A DNA stretch of 64,000 nt. Origin: Palsa-459 sp963841965 (lineage in GTDB: Bacteria; Actinomycetota; Acidimicrobiia; Acidimicrobiales; RAAP-2). The stretch covers positions 124,001 to 188,000 of the forward strand of contig CAWJES010000004.1 of NCBI GenBank assembly GCA_963841965.1, written 5' to 3'. A program made the translations under genes and the position numbers. Below the pieces are notes generated by a model. The model ran no database searches. It saw nothing but the letters and a program-made list of their open reading frames with translations, and was not told the origin of the DNA. How positions within the stretch are numbered: the stretch's first letter is position 1; the number at the start of each line of letters is the position of its first letter. Positions 16,286 through 25,038 of this stretch are shown here, one piece after another.

Positions 16286-19264
16286 TCAGCAGGAGCCGCT
16301 GCCGGCATCGACGTAGACAGAACCGGGCTCTCCGTTCGCGTTCTTGTATCCGCTCTTGACTGAGACTTGATCAATTGCTCCCGAAGCGCCAATCGCTCCG
16401 GTCCAGCTGCACTCTGCTCCGGCGTACACGGCGATCCGGCCGCCGCCACCAGCTCCGACTCCCCCACTCGGTGCATTGCACCCTTGTGGAGCGCGAATCG
16501 TTGGTGTCAGTGGTGCACCACCGGTCTCACAGGCGAGCCCCCCATCGGCGCTGATGGTTCCGGAACCGGACAGTTGGGTCAGATGCAAGAGGATGCTGCC
16601 TCCGGCGCCCCCACCTCCCGCACTGTTGTCGTAGACCGCCTGATCGACGGCGGTAGGGCCCTCGCTGTCCTGACCGTTCGCCGACAGCAGCCCGTCCAGG
16701 TGAAGTGTCCCCACCTGCAGGTTCAGCACCCCGCCGCCCGGGTTGCTGTAGGACCCCGGTCCGCTCGCGCCGGCGCCGCCACCACCTCCAGGCAACTGGG
16801 GATCCTGGACGCTGTCGTACGTCGAACCTGACACCGTTGTGTTTGCGTTCAGCGTCTGGTTGTTGCCCCCTCTGCCGCCATGGGATCCGCCAGAGCCAGG
16901 ACCAGAGGTGGTGGCACCCTTTGCCGTCCCACCCCTGCCATCCTGCTTGCCGTCGCCTGCGTAGCCTCGTGTGGCAACGGTCACCTGACTGGTTGCATCG
17001 ATGGTCAGCATCGGCGACGTGATGGTGAGGGTCATCTGGCCGGGCGGGGTGGTCAGCATCGAATCGTCGAGCACGTCGATCTCGCCATAGTCAAGCGACG
17101 TCGCCCAGACGAGCGCCTCCCCGGTGATGACGAGCTTGCGCTTCGGATCACTCCACGCAGCCAAGACAGGCGTCGCATCGGGCGGCGGATAGAACTCGGG
17201 CGGTGGGTACCACCCGTTCGACTGGCCGCCATCAATGGTGAGGGTCCCGTCCGGGAACGCGCCAACCCCGGAGCTGACGCCTCCGGACTTGTTGAACTGC
17301 ACTTGCTGGGTGAAGACCGTCCCCGCCCCGCCAGTCCCGTTCGGGTACACGATGCCGAGGTCCTTCGAGGTCAACCGCTCCCAGCCCCCATATGCCTCGA
17401 GCGTGCCGGTCCATCCCGCATCGCTGCCGAAGATCGCGGCGATTCGCCCGCCTCCGCCGCAGCCGTCATAGAGCTGTCCATCGCAGGGATCTTCGAAGGG
17501 GCACAGGGACGCGCCGTTGGCCGAGACTGTTCCGTCGCCCGAGAGCGAACCCGCGGTTATGAAGACGGAACCTCCTGCCCCAAGGCCGCAGCTCTGGGAG
17601 CAGCCGTAGCTGTAGTCGGGATTATCGGGCTCCCAGAAACCGTCGGTGTCGATCGTCCCGTCGATCTCGGCACTGCCCGCATGGGCGTCGATCCGGACGA
17701 CTCCGCCACCGGGCATGGCGGGCTGACCGGTTCCCGGCTGGGTGGGAGCGAATGGGTCATCGTAGGTCGGTGTCCTCGTGGATATCGTGTTCCAGTACGC
17801 GCCCGTGTCGCCGGAGGTGCCCGTGATGCCTCCGTACCCACCGTGGCTCGCACCGAAGTACCCGCTCGAGTTCCCACTCTGCGCCAGTTTCTCGTTGAGC
17901 CCCGTCGAGCTGCCGAGGCCCCTGGTCGTGAACTCGGAACTCGATCCGAGCGCGAACCGCTTCGTCGTCACCGTGATCGTCTTGGCAGTCACCTCCAAGG
18001 GGAGCGCGATGGATGCCGAGGGCACGAGGCCGGCAAGTGCCTTGTCGTTCACGCCCGCGGCAGATGCGATCGAGACCCATTGCTGGATCGCCTTCAGCGC
18101 ACTCGTCAGACTGCTGACGAGCCCGGGGAGGTCGGCTGCATCAATGCTCCCGAATGCCGCCGACGTGCCGGCCGAGATCGTGAGATTGCCGATCACGGTG
18201 ACGACACCTGCGGCCATTTCCACCTCGGGCGCCTTCAGCGTGAGGTTGTCCCCTGCGATGACGCCGCCGAGCGACACGATCGCCGCGTTGGACGAGACGA
18301 TCGGGCCGGCGAGGAGATTTCCCAGTTTGCTGCCGATCGGACCCGCGATGAGAGCGCCGCCGGGAAGCAGCACGACGGACTGCTTCCCAAAGCTGTAGGA
18401 ACTGCCGACGAACGTTGGCACGCAGACGAACATGAATTGCTCGTTCGGCGGCGTTGCCGGACAAAGCTGGTCCTGCGATGACTCGGACGTGCCTCCAATC
18501 GAAGCCGAGTCACTCGCGACGAAGGTGCACGCGTTGCCAGCGGCTCCGCCGGGCGGGCACAGCGGAGGGGCACAGTTGGGATAGGTGCCGACAGGCTTCC
18601 CCTTCACGGGTCCCTGGTCACCGGCAAAGGTTGCGCAGAAGGTTCCTTCAGCATTCTGCAGCGCGTCGAAGGGTGCGTCGAAGTCGAGCCCCGTCGACCC
18701 ACCCGCTGCGCTGTTGGCGACGCCTTGGGACAGGTAGAGCTCCGCATCTGTGGCGAGTGTCCCGCTTGCGGACTGCATCGACTTCTGGACGGCCGGGAGG
18801 TTCTCGTGCGCCTGCTCGAGGTTGACGCCCAGATTGAAGGAGAGGTTCAGTGTCTTGCTCGCAAGTGAGAGACGATGCCCCAGAACAGTGGCTGAAGCCG
18901 AGCTCAGGTAATTGATCGTGACCGAGGTCCCCGGCTCAGTAGGCGTCTTCGTACCTGGATCGTCCGTTGACGATCCGTCGAAGTTGCCGGACACCTCGCC
19001 CGACAGTGACACACCTCCGCAGTCCGATGCGTTCGTCAGATGCACATTCACGGCATCGGTGTCGACCAGGACGACGACCGAGTACCCGCACCCCGTGTCT
19101 CCGATCGTGCCCGCATAGGTGCCAAGGCCGTGGAGACGAGATGCTGAGGCCGTCGTCGTTGACAATGTGACGGGGATACACACCGCCGCGACGGCGATGA
19201 GGAAGGCGATAGGCCACCTCGCAAAGCGGGTGCGGATCTGGAATCTTCCTCGACTCATTCCCAC
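16286..19264 (-). CDS. Large secreted glycine-rich repeat protein
   Basis: A 992-residue exported protein. The N-terminus is basic, then hydrophobic (WPIAFLIAVAAVCIPVTLS) with a cut near ASASR. Residues about 40-500 contain a Ser/Thr/Val-rich part including repeated strand pairs (GALIAGPIGSKLGNLLAGPI; SLGGVIAGDNLTL) suggestive of a beta-helix. From about 520 onward there are recurring modules of GGGGRIAVYAG, AGGSILLHLTQLSGSGTISADGG and WTGAIGASG type. This pattern is seen in large bacterial surface proteins predicted to form right-handed beta-helices. There is no sorting signal or membrane anchor at the C-terminus, so it is presumably released. GTG at 19264 and ATG at 19258 are both possible starts. 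Function unknown. Confidence 0.75.
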   Translation of the reverse strand: MGMSRGRFQIRTRFARWPIAFLIAVAAVCIPVTLSTTTASASRLHGLGTYAGTIGDTGCGYSVVVLVDTDAVNVHLTNASDCGGVSLSGEVSGNFDGSSTDDPGTKTPTEPGTSVTINYLSSASATVLGHRLSLASKTLNLSFNLGVNLEQAHENLPAVQKSMQSASGTLATDAELYLSQGVANSAAGGSTGLDFDAPFDALQNAEGTFCATFAGDQGPVKGKPVGTYPNCAPPLCPPGGAAGNACTFVASDSASIGGTSESSQDQLCPATPPNEQFMFVCVPTFVGSSYSFGKQSVVLLPGGALIAGPIGSKLGNLLAGPIVSSNAAIVSLGGVIAGDNLTLKAPEVEMAAGVVTVIGNLTISAGTSAAFGSIDAADLPGLVSSLTSALKAIQQWVSIASAAGVNDKALAGLVPSASIALPLEVTAKTITVTTKRFALGSSSEFTTRGLGSSTGLNEKLAQSGNSSGYFGASHGGYGGITGTSGDTGAYWNTISTRTPTYDDPFAPTQPGTGQPAMPGGGVVRIDAHAGSAEIDGTIDTDGFWEPDNPDYSYGCSQSCGLGAGGSVFITAGSLSGDGTVSANGASLCPFEDPCDGQLYDGCGGGGRIAAIFGSDAGWTGTLEAYGGWERLTSKDLGIVYPNGTGGAGTVFTQQVQFNKSGGVSSGVGAFPDGTLTIDGGQSNGWYPPPEFYPPPDATPVLAAWSDPKRKLVITGEALVWATSLDYGEIDVLDDSMLTTPPGQMTLTITSPMLTIDATSQVTVATRGYAGDGKQDGRGGTAKGATTSGPGSGGSHGGRGGNNQTLNANTTVSGSTYDSVQDPQLPGGGGGAGASGPGSYSNPGGGVLNLQVGTLHLDGLLSANGQDSEGPTAVDQAVYDNSAGGGGAGGSILLHLTQLSGSGTISADGGLACETGGAPLTPTIRAPQGCNAPSGGVGAGGGGRIAVYAGAECSWTGAIGASGAIDQVSVKSGYKNANGEPGSVYVDAGSGSC

Positions 19265-19306
19265 AGGTCTGGCCCCCGATGCGCCCCGTGATGAACTACC
19301 AGAACG

Positions 19307-19335
19307 ACGCTATGGGCGGGATCGCGAACCGTCAA
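19307..19335 (-). promoter_or_regulatory. Housekeeping-type promoter of the glycine-rich exoprotein gene
   Basis: Read on the minus strand: TTGACG (19335-19330), 17-base spacer, TAGCGT (19312-19307). It sits about 43 bases before the GTG start and fits a sigma-70-type -35/-10 pair. Confidence 0.5.
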
Positions 19336-19557
19336 GGGCTGAAGGTGGCACAGGGATCTGCGGGCGGCCTCCGAGACACTTGACACCCCGAACGACCTTC
19401 TGCCGCCAAGCGAACCTCAGGCGCGTATGGACAGGCACGTCACATGCCGAACCCAATCGCACCCGCTGAAAGCGGCCAACGCAGCTGCAGATCTCCCGAC
19501 CGGGCTCAGTCGACTCATCGGGCCGGAGTCCGCCACGCCAACTCGCTTCGTCCCGCG

Positions 19558-20229
19558 TCACGGACGTTCGCGAAGGGAGGCACGTGCATGCGAGACCGCC
19601 CGCGCGAGAAGTCGAGACACCTGCATCTGGCTGACGCCGAGTGCCTCGGCAATCTGCGCCTGGGACATGGCGTCCCAGAATCGCATCCGGAGCAGCTCAC
19701 GCTCCTGCGCTTCGAGGGGCGCGAGCGCCCTTGAGAGCATGTCGATGTCATCAAACTCGTCAAATCGGGCATCTGTGCCGGCGGAGAGCTCGAGATCATC
19801 TGCATCAAGCGACTCGGGTACGCGCGCCCGGTCCGATTCCATCGCGATGAGCACGTCCTCGAGGTCCAGGTTGGCTTCTCGGGCCACTTCCCTCGTTGTG
19901 GGCGACCTGCCCAATGCGGCGCTCAGAGTTTCGACGGTCGCCTTGACAAGGATCGATTGCTCGCGTATCGAGCGCGGCACGCGAACCGCGGTGACCCGGT
20001 CTCGGAAGTGGTGTCGCAGCGAACCGAGAATGAACGGCGTCGCGTACGCTCCGAAGTCGACGCCCCGGTCCGCATCGAACCGATGTGCCGCGGTGGTCAG
20101 CCCTTCGGAGGCAACCTGGACGAGCTCGTCCATCGGTTCCCCGCGATGCGCGAAGCGGCGTGCAAGGAGCCGGGCGAGCGGTAGATGGGAGACGACGAGG
20201 TCGTCCTCGGCGTCGTGGTGACGGGGCAT
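19558..20229 (-). CDS. sigF: Alternative RNA polymerase sigma factor, SigB/SigF family
   Basis: A 223-residue sigma factor. Region 2 covers DDLVVSHLPLARLLARRF, DELVQVASEGL and GVDFGAYATPFILGSLRHHFRD; then come region 3 (a typical VPRSIREQ segment and LGRSPTTREVAREANL) and region 4 (LEAQERELLRMRFWDAMSQAQIAEALGVSQMQVSRLLAR). This layout, lacking region 1, is the general-stress/sporulation group (SigB/F/G). I prefer the ATG at 20229, nine bases after the anti-sigma stop, over a GTG at 20265 inside the anti-sigma gene. The locus encodes a partner-switch module, and two SigF-type promoters lie 2.7 and 4.7 kb away. The symbol is by family, not proven orthology. Confidence 0.88.
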   Translation of the reverse strand: MPRHHDAEDDLVVSHLPLARLLARRFAHRGEPMDELVQVASEGLTTAAHRFDADRGVDFGAYATPFILGSLRHHFRDRVTAVRVPRSIREQSILVKATVETLSAALGRSPTTREVAREANLDLEDVLIAMESDRARVPESLDADDLELSAGTDARFDEFDDIDMLSRALAPLEAQERELLRMRFWDAMSQAQIAEALGVSQMQVSRLLARAVSHARASLRERP

Positions 20230-20237
20230 CGGACCGT

Positions 20238-20600
20238 TCAGGCGGGGCGGAGCTTGCGCACCCACGCCCGGAGTTCGCCGTCATCGCGGACAATGTCGTA
20301 CTCGTCGGAGAGGGCGCCGACAATCGTCGTCACAAGCGGATCGACGGGCACGGGTTCCGCGGTTGAGGGAACCCGGAATGCGAGTCGCACGTACTCGGCG
20401 TTCGCGTCGATGTCGGCGTGAAGAATTGCGCCCGGATCCTGCGCCGCCGCGAGGCACACGCCGGCGATCTCGGACACGACGAGGAGCAGGTCCTCGGTCG
20501 CATCCACAGGCCAATCCGCCTGTGCGCACAACCATGAGACTTCGAGCCGAAGCAGTCCGACGAGCCTCGGCTCGCACGGGAACGACACCGAGATCGTCAT
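20238..20600 (-). CDS. Anti-sigma factor, RsbW-like with degenerate ATP site
   Basis: A 120-residue protein directly upstream of the sigma gene; ATG at 20600 with GGAG six bases before it. Overall pattern and position fit the RsbW/SpoIIAB (HATPase_c-like) anti-sigma family: SFPCEPRLVGLLRLEVSWL at the start, EDLLLVVSEI as the helix bearing the N-box. However, the N-box asparagine and following histidine are missing (SEIAGVCLAAA), and no G1 (DxG) or G2 (glycine-rich) motif is visible. It probably binds the sigma factor but is unlikely to be an active kinase. The assignment rests on context and the partial helix match, so it is less certain than its neighbours. Confidence 0.65.
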   Translation of the reverse strand: MTISVSFPCEPRLVGLLRLEVSWLCAQADWPVDATEDLLLVVSEIAGVCLAAAQDPGAILHADIDANAEYVRLAFRVPSTAEPVPVDPLVTTIVGALSDEYDIVRDDGELRAWVRKLRPA

Positions 20601-20705
20601 CGCCAGCTCCGTTCTCTCGTCGGTTGCCGTGCCAAGATCGTGGCGCACCTCAATACAGGATCGGTCGGGGTTAGCATGGCACGGCTCGGCGATCCGGAGT
20701 TGCAC

Positions 20706-21029
20706 ATGGACATTGCAGTCACCATGCACCACAGCTTCGACCAACTGGTCGTGTCCGGCGAGCTCGACCTCGCGACTGCACCGATGCTGAGTGACGCGCT
20801 CGCGCGTTCCACCCAGCCAGTGCTCGTTGACTTGAGCAACCTCACGTTCATCGACTCCAGCGGACTCAATGTCCTGATCGCAAACGCGGCGGCCCTCACG
20901 AGAGCCAGGGACCGAGATGTCGCGGTGCTGGTCGTGCCCCACGGGGCCGTGCGACGCGTCTTCGAGCTGACGGCGCTCGACGAGGTCTTCGAGCTCGTCG
21001 ACACGCTCGATGGCTCGAACCTGGCGTGA
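20706..21029 (+). CDS. Anti-sigma factor antagonist (STAS domain, RsbV/SpoIIAA-like)
   Basis: A 107-residue STAS protein. I chose the ATG at 20706 (GGAG six bases upstream); an upstream ATG at 20676 is possible. The core reads LVVSGELDLATAPML, then VDLSNLTFIDSSGLNVLI, where the second Ser of DSSG is the phosphorylation site of the family; the last helices follow. Dephosphorylated antagonist binds the anti-sigma factor and frees the sigma. It is divergent from the sigma/anti-sigma pair and overlaps the downstream phosphatase gene by four bases. Confidence 0.9.
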   Translation: MDIAVTMHHSFDQLVVSGELDLATAPMLSDALARSTQPVLVDLSNLTFIDSSGLNVLIANAAALTRARDRDVAVLVVPHGAVRRVFELTALDEVFELVDTLDGSNLA

Positions 21030-22990
21030 GCCGAACCCCCCGCTCCCTCCTTGGACCTGCGGCAGTGGCTGCCGCCGTGCTGGTCGTCGGTGTCACGCTC
21101 TCGTGCACGCTCGGCATCGTGCTGAACCGCTCGGTTGACGCGGCCAAGCAGCATCTCCGGGTGACGCAGGTGCACGAGGTTGAGTCGGCGATCCGAGCGA
21201 CGCTCCAGCCTGTGCAGGCGCCACTCGTGAGCATCGTGCGACTTGCCGACGAGGGGGACGTCACTGCCATTCGCTCCCTGGCGCAGAGCGAGGTCGGGGG
21301 TGGAGCGCCGTTCACCGACCTGACGCTCTGGCGGATCCGCGACGGCTCCGCGGTGGTGGCGTTCACGGACGGAGCATCGGGCGGTCGGCTGCGGCGCATC
21401 GACGCGTCGGTCAGGAGCTGGTTGCGGTCCAGCGACCTTTCGGGTTCGGGATCGGACGTCGCCTTCGTCGATTCCAGGCCCGCCTCGCTGCTCTACTTCG
21501 AGTCCGGATCGACCGCGGCCTCACAACACCAATACCTCGCGATCGGTGAGGTCGCGCTTCCCGTTGGTCGGCTTCGACTGCCCTCGAACTCACCGCTCTC
21601 GGGACTCTCCTTTGCGTGGTACCTGGGAGCACCGTCGGACGCGATGCACCCCGTCGAGTCGACGCTGCAGGCGGGGACGACGGGTTCGGTCGCCGCATCG
21701 ATCCCCTACGCCGGTCAGACAGCCTCCATCGTCATGGGTGCATCTGCCGCGACCGGCACCCTGCCCACCTGGTCCGGAACGCTCGCCTTGGCACTCGGGC
21801 TGCTGCTCTCCGTGCTCATCGCCGGTTTCACTTTCATCGTGACCAGGCGTCGCGCGCAGGCAGAGCTGCGCGAGGCGGCGATGCGGCAGCAGGCAGAGAC
21901 GCAGATCCTCGTCTCCCGGCAGATCCAGAAGATCCTCCTGCCCCCTGTTGTGGATGACGCCGCGGGCATCGAGGCCCAAGCGCGGCATATCACCGGGTCC
22001 ACGGATTTCGAGATCGGCGGGGACTGGTACGACACGGTGGAGGTGGCTGGGACGCTCGCCGCCTGCATCGGCGATGTCGCCGGCCGCGGGATCGATGCAG
22101 CCTCGACGATGTCGCTCCTGCGCAGCGGCCACCGGGCATATGCGCTCGAACGCCTCGCGCCGGACGAGATCCTGACCCGGCTTGACGAGATGGTTCGGGT
22201 TCAGCGCGGCGATCGTTTCGCCACAGCGCTGTGCCTGCGCATCCACGGCGACACGGGGCTCGTCGAGGTATCAAACGCTGGCCACCTCCCGCCGATCATC
22301 GCCTCCGGCGACGGCGTCCGTGCGGTGCCGCTGGCGACGGGCCGCCCCATCGGCGTCCCGGGCACGGCCAGCAGGTCGTCGACGATCTTCGAGCTCCACC
22401 CGGGTGACGTGCTCGCGCTCTTCACTGACGGGCTCGTCGAGCGGCGCGGGGAGTCCATCGATGAAGGACTCGGGCGCTTCTCGGCACGCCTCGCTGAGAC
22501 CTTCCGTGCAGATCTGCGCATGGACCAGCTGGCCGACGCCCTGGCACCCGAGGCGTGCGACGACGACATCGCCCTCCTCCTGTTCAAGTGGCGAGGACCC
22601 GCTGCGCGCCGCGCGGCGTGGTTCCTCCCCAGCGCCGCGTCGATCTCGAAGGCGAGGGCCTTCGTCGCGAGCGAACTCGAAGGCCTGCCAGGCGATCTCG
22701 TCGAATCCGCCATCCTTCTGACGTCCGAGCTCGCGACCAATGCCGTCCTGCACGCAGGGACCAGGTTCCTCGTCTCGGTCGAGAGGCGAAGCGATGCCGT
22801 CAGGGTCGAGATCCGAGACCAGGGTCGTGCCCACGACCTTGCCGCGACAGATCGCGTGGAGGGTGCCGGCGGTCGTGGACTCGCCCTCGTCTCCCGGCTC
22901 GCCAGCGACGCGGGAATGTCGAGTCCCGGTGGCGGGACGGCGAGTTTCTTCGAGCTCAGCCTCGCAAGCCATGTCGAAAAGGTTGTTTAG
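21026..22990 (+). CDS. Membrane PP2C (SpoIIE/RsbU) phosphatase fused to RsbW-like kinase domain
   Basis: A 654-residue sensor. A membrane helix (residues 9-33) and a second near 250-272 enclose an extracytoplasmic domain of about 215 residues. A coiled linker (AELREAAMRQQAETQILVSRQIQ, in part) leads to a PP2C-type SpoIIE domain (about 290-515; GGDWYDTVEV, GDVAGRGIDAA, FTDGLVERRG, DDDIALLLF). The C-terminus (about 520-650) is an HATPase_c domain with intact motifs: N-box ELATNAVLHAG, G1 IRDQG, G2 GAGGRGLAL. The phosphatase should dephosphorylate the STAS protein encoded just upstream, while the fused domain could rephosphorylate it or bind sigma. The GTG start overlaps the STAS stop; the stop codon lies inside the -35 of the next promoter. 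Confidence 0.88.
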   Translation: MSRTPRSLLGPAAVAAAVLVVGVTLSCTLGIVLNRSVDAAKQHLRVTQVHEVESAIRATLQPVQAPLVSIVRLADEGDVTAIRSLAQSEVGGGAPFTDLTLWRIRDGSAVVAFTDGASGGRLRRIDASVRSWLRSSDLSGSGSDVAFVDSRPASLLYFESGSTAASQHQYLAIGEVALPVGRLRLPSNSPLSGLSFAWYLGAPSDAMHPVESTLQAGTTGSVAASIPYAGQTASIVMGASAATGTLPTWSGTLALALGLLLSVLIAGFTFIVTRRRAQAELREAAMRQQAETQILVSRQIQKILLPPVVDDAAGIEAQARHITGSTDFEIGGDWYDTVEVAGTLAACIGDVAGRGIDAASTMSLLRSGHRAYALERLAPDEILTRLDEMVRVQRGDRFATALCLRIHGDTGLVEVSNAGHLPPIIASGDGVRAVPLATGRPIGVPGTASRSSTIFELHPGDVLALFTDGLVERRGESIDEGLGRFSARLAETFRADLRMDQLADALAPEACDDDIALLLFKWRGPAARRAAWFLPSAASISKARAFVASELEGLPGDLVESAILLTSELATNAVLHAGTRFLVSVERRSDAVRVEIRDQGRAHDLAATDRVEGAGGRGLALVSRLASDAGMSSPGGGTASFFELSLASHVEKVV

Positions 22991-23010
22991 CGTCCTCGCG
23001 CACTGGGCAT
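22985..23010 (+). promoter_or_regulatory. SigF/SigB-type promoter 1
   Basis: GTTT (22985-22988), 16-base spacer, GGGCAT (23005-23010). This matches the actinobacterial SigF/SigB consensus (GTTT, about 14-18 bases, GGGTAT). The 3' leader up to the ribosome site is nearly the same as at promoter 2. Confidence 0.65.
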
Positions 23011-23061
23011 GAACCAGATGTGGCCCTCGCGGAGGGACCGCATTCGGCACGAGGAGGCCCA

Positions 23062-24903
23062 ATGAGCTTCAGCACGATGATCCACGCAAAGCAGCGTCGA
23101 AGGGGGGTCCGCAACGCCACGTTGGCACTGCTGGTCACCCCAATCCTCGCGCTCGCGCCAGCCCTCGCCGCCTCACCGGCCGGTGCAGCTCAGAACGAGA
23201 ATCTGACGTTCACCGTGACCCCCGTGGCGATCGGCGGCGTCACGATCGGGACCACCGGCACCGGTCAAAGCATCGTTGACAACACCGGGACGTCTCCCAT
23301 CTACTTCGTCAGCGCGCATCCGAACTCCTCGGACAAGGGAGCGGAGTTCAACGGCAGTGCCGGGACCTGCACATCGGCCGTCGCGCCGGGCGGTACCTGC
23401 GCCGTCGGCGTCTCGTTCACGCCGAATGACAAGGGTCTGCGGTCCTCCACGCTAGGTGTGATCTTCGCGACGCACAATGCAAAGGGGAAGCCCAACGGGT
23501 ACGCGAAGGTGGATGCCACGCTCTCAGGGACGGGTCTCGCCCCATCCTTCACGCTCGGGTACGCCGACTTCGGGACGGTTGCCGTCGGTCAGATTGGCAG
23601 CACGGACGCAGTGATCACCAACACCTCGAGCGTCGCGCTCACGATCCAGCACCTGTACCTGCAGGGCGGGGGCAAGACCCTGTTCGCAGCGTCGGACTCA
23701 GCCTGCACGGCTGCGATCGCCCCAGGGGCGATGTGCGACATCGCGATGACCTTCACACCGAAGCGCGTCGGCGCAGCCCAGGCGACCCTCTCGGTCGCCA
23801 TGTCGATTCCGGGCACCAAGGCCTCCCATGTCCTTGAGCAGGCCACCGTTACGGGCATCGGCACCCCGAAGGGCACGGGCTCCGGCCCCGCCTTCACGCT
23901 GTCGACGCTCAATATCGGCCTCGTGACCGTCGGGACGTCCGGTTCCGGAGCGGTCGCGTTCACCAACACGTCGACCTCGTCCGAGACGATCGGCACCGAC
24001 ACCATCACCCGCGACGGGGCACAGGCCTTTGCGATCACTGGATCAACCTGCGGCACATCGGTCGCATCGGGGGCCAGCTGCTCGATCACCGTCACGTACA
24101 CACCCCCGGCCCCGCTCCTCGAGAGCGCCGACCTCGTGGTCACGACAGTGAACGGCTCGAAGCCCGCGGGCTCTGAGATGACCGCGATCTCGGGAACCGG
24201 CGTCGCGCCGAGCTTCACGCTCAGCGCACCCACGTACCCGTCCACAGCGGTCGGCGCGTCCAGCGACGGCCAGGTCACGGTGACCAACACCTCGCTCGTG
24301 CCGATCACCTTCCACGACGCCGTCTTCCAGGGAGCCGACCAGTCCAGCTGGGCACTCTCCGCGAGCGCATGCTCGGCCGCGCTGCCGCCTTCCGGAACCT
24401 GCTCGCTCGACGTCACGTTCGCACCGCGCTCCCAGGGGACACTCGGCGTGACCCTGACCGCGACCTTCGACATCACGGTTGGCTCGCACACGACCAACGT
24501 CATTGAGAAGGTTGCGCTGACCGGCAACGCGACCCTGCCTCCCGTCTCACTCACCGCGCCGACGTTCGCGCCCGCGGCTCCGGGTGCGGCCGTGACCGGC
24601 ACGGCAACCCTGACGAACAACTCGTCCGGCACGGTGACGTTCGAGAAGGCGGTCATCGGTGCGGGCATGGGATCGCTGTCTGCTCCGGGCCACTTCACGG
24701 TCACCCAGAACACGTGCACGACGTCACTCACGGCAGGGGCGTCCTGCACGATCACCGTGCAGTTCCTCGACAAGAAGACGGTCGCCGAAAGCCCGACGGC
24801 GACCCTCCGCGTGGTCGCCGCAGTCGGCGGCACGAACCCGGTCGAGATGGTCAGCACCTCCGTCGGCCTCGCAGCTCAGGACACGGGGACGCCGGCAGCC
24901 TGA
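23062..24903 (+). CDS. Secreted protein of repeated ASH/choice-of-anchor D domains
   Basis: A 613-residue exported protein. The ATG at 23062 follows GAGGAGG; the signal peptide has a basic start, a hydrophobic core (ATLALLVTPILALAPALA) and a cut near AGAAQ. The rest is about five or six tandem beta-sandwich repeats. Each has the pattern of a strand ending FGTVAVG, then a VTNTS-type strand, then C-T-x-A-x-A-PGA-x-C, then V-x-FTP. These are ASPM-SPD-2-Hydin / choice-of-anchor D modules with paired cysteines. Function is probably structural or adhesive at the cell surface; no anchor is visible. The SigF-type promoter suggests stress or stationary-phase expression. Confidence 0.82.
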   Translation: MSFSTMIHAKQRRRGVRNATLALLVTPILALAPALAASPAGAAQNENLTFTVTPVAIGGVTIGTTGTGQSIVDNTGTSPIYFVSAHPNSSDKGAEFNGSAGTCTSAVAPGGTCAVGVSFTPNDKGLRSSTLGVIFATHNAKGKPNGYAKVDATLSGTGLAPSFTLGYADFGTVAVGQIGSTDAVITNTSSVALTIQHLYLQGGGKTLFAASDSACTAAIAPGAMCDIAMTFTPKRVGAAQATLSVAMSIPGTKASHVLEQATVTGIGTPKGTGSGPAFTLSTLNIGLVTVGTSGSGAVAFTNTSTSSETIGTDTITRDGAQAFAITGSTCGTSVASGASCSITVTYTPPAPLLESADLVVTTVNGSKPAGSEMTAISGTGVAPSFTLSAPTYPSTAVGASSDGQVTVTNTSLVPITFHDAVFQGADQSSWALSASACSAALPPSGTCSLDVTFAPRSQGTLGVTLTATFDITVGSHTTNVIEKVALTGNATLPPVSLTAPTFAPAAPGAAVTGTATLTNNSSGTVTFEKAVIGAGMGSLSAPGHFTVTQNTCTTSLTAGASCTITVQFLDKKTVAESPTATLRVVAAVGGTNPVEMVSTSVGLAAQDTGTPAA

Positions 24904-24910
24904 CACGCCA

Positions 24911-24954
24911 GGGCCCGTCACCGGCGCAGCGTCCGACGCGCCGGTGACGGGCCC
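24911..24954 (+). terminator. Strong hairpin after the ASH-repeat gene
   Basis: Perfect 17-bp arms (24911-24927 and 24938-24954) around a 10-base loop, starting eight bases after the stop codon. There is no long U-run, as is common for actinobacterial terminators. Confidence 0.65.
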
Positions 24955-24962
24955 GTAGGGTT

Positions 24963-24988
24963 GTTTAGACAGTGTGGATGCTGGGCAT
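24963..24988 (+). promoter_or_regulatory. SigF/SigB-type promoter 2
   Basis: GTTT (24963-24966), 16-base spacer, GGGCAT (24983-24988), the same spacing and hexamer as promoter 1. Downstream it shares a leader of the form CAGATGTGG...TCGGCA.GAGGAGG with that promoter. Confidence 0.65.
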
Positions 24989-25038
24989 GAAACAGATGTG
25001 GGCGTCGAGAGGATGCTCACTCGGCATGAGGAGGACCT

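Noticed and set aside
16880..18481. 533-residue plus-strand frame opposite the glycine-rich exoprotein
   Set aside because: Antisense shadow with Arg-rich, family-less sequence and no start signal.
22555..23061. Upstream extension of the ASH-repeat protein into the phosphatase gene
   Set aside because: The extension overlaps the intact phosphatase in another frame, while ATG 23062 has a strong ribosome site, signal peptide and promoter.
23589..24857. 422-residue minus-strand frame opposite the ASH-repeat gene
   Set aside because: Mirrors the repeat gene in a third-position-rich frame; no ribosome site.
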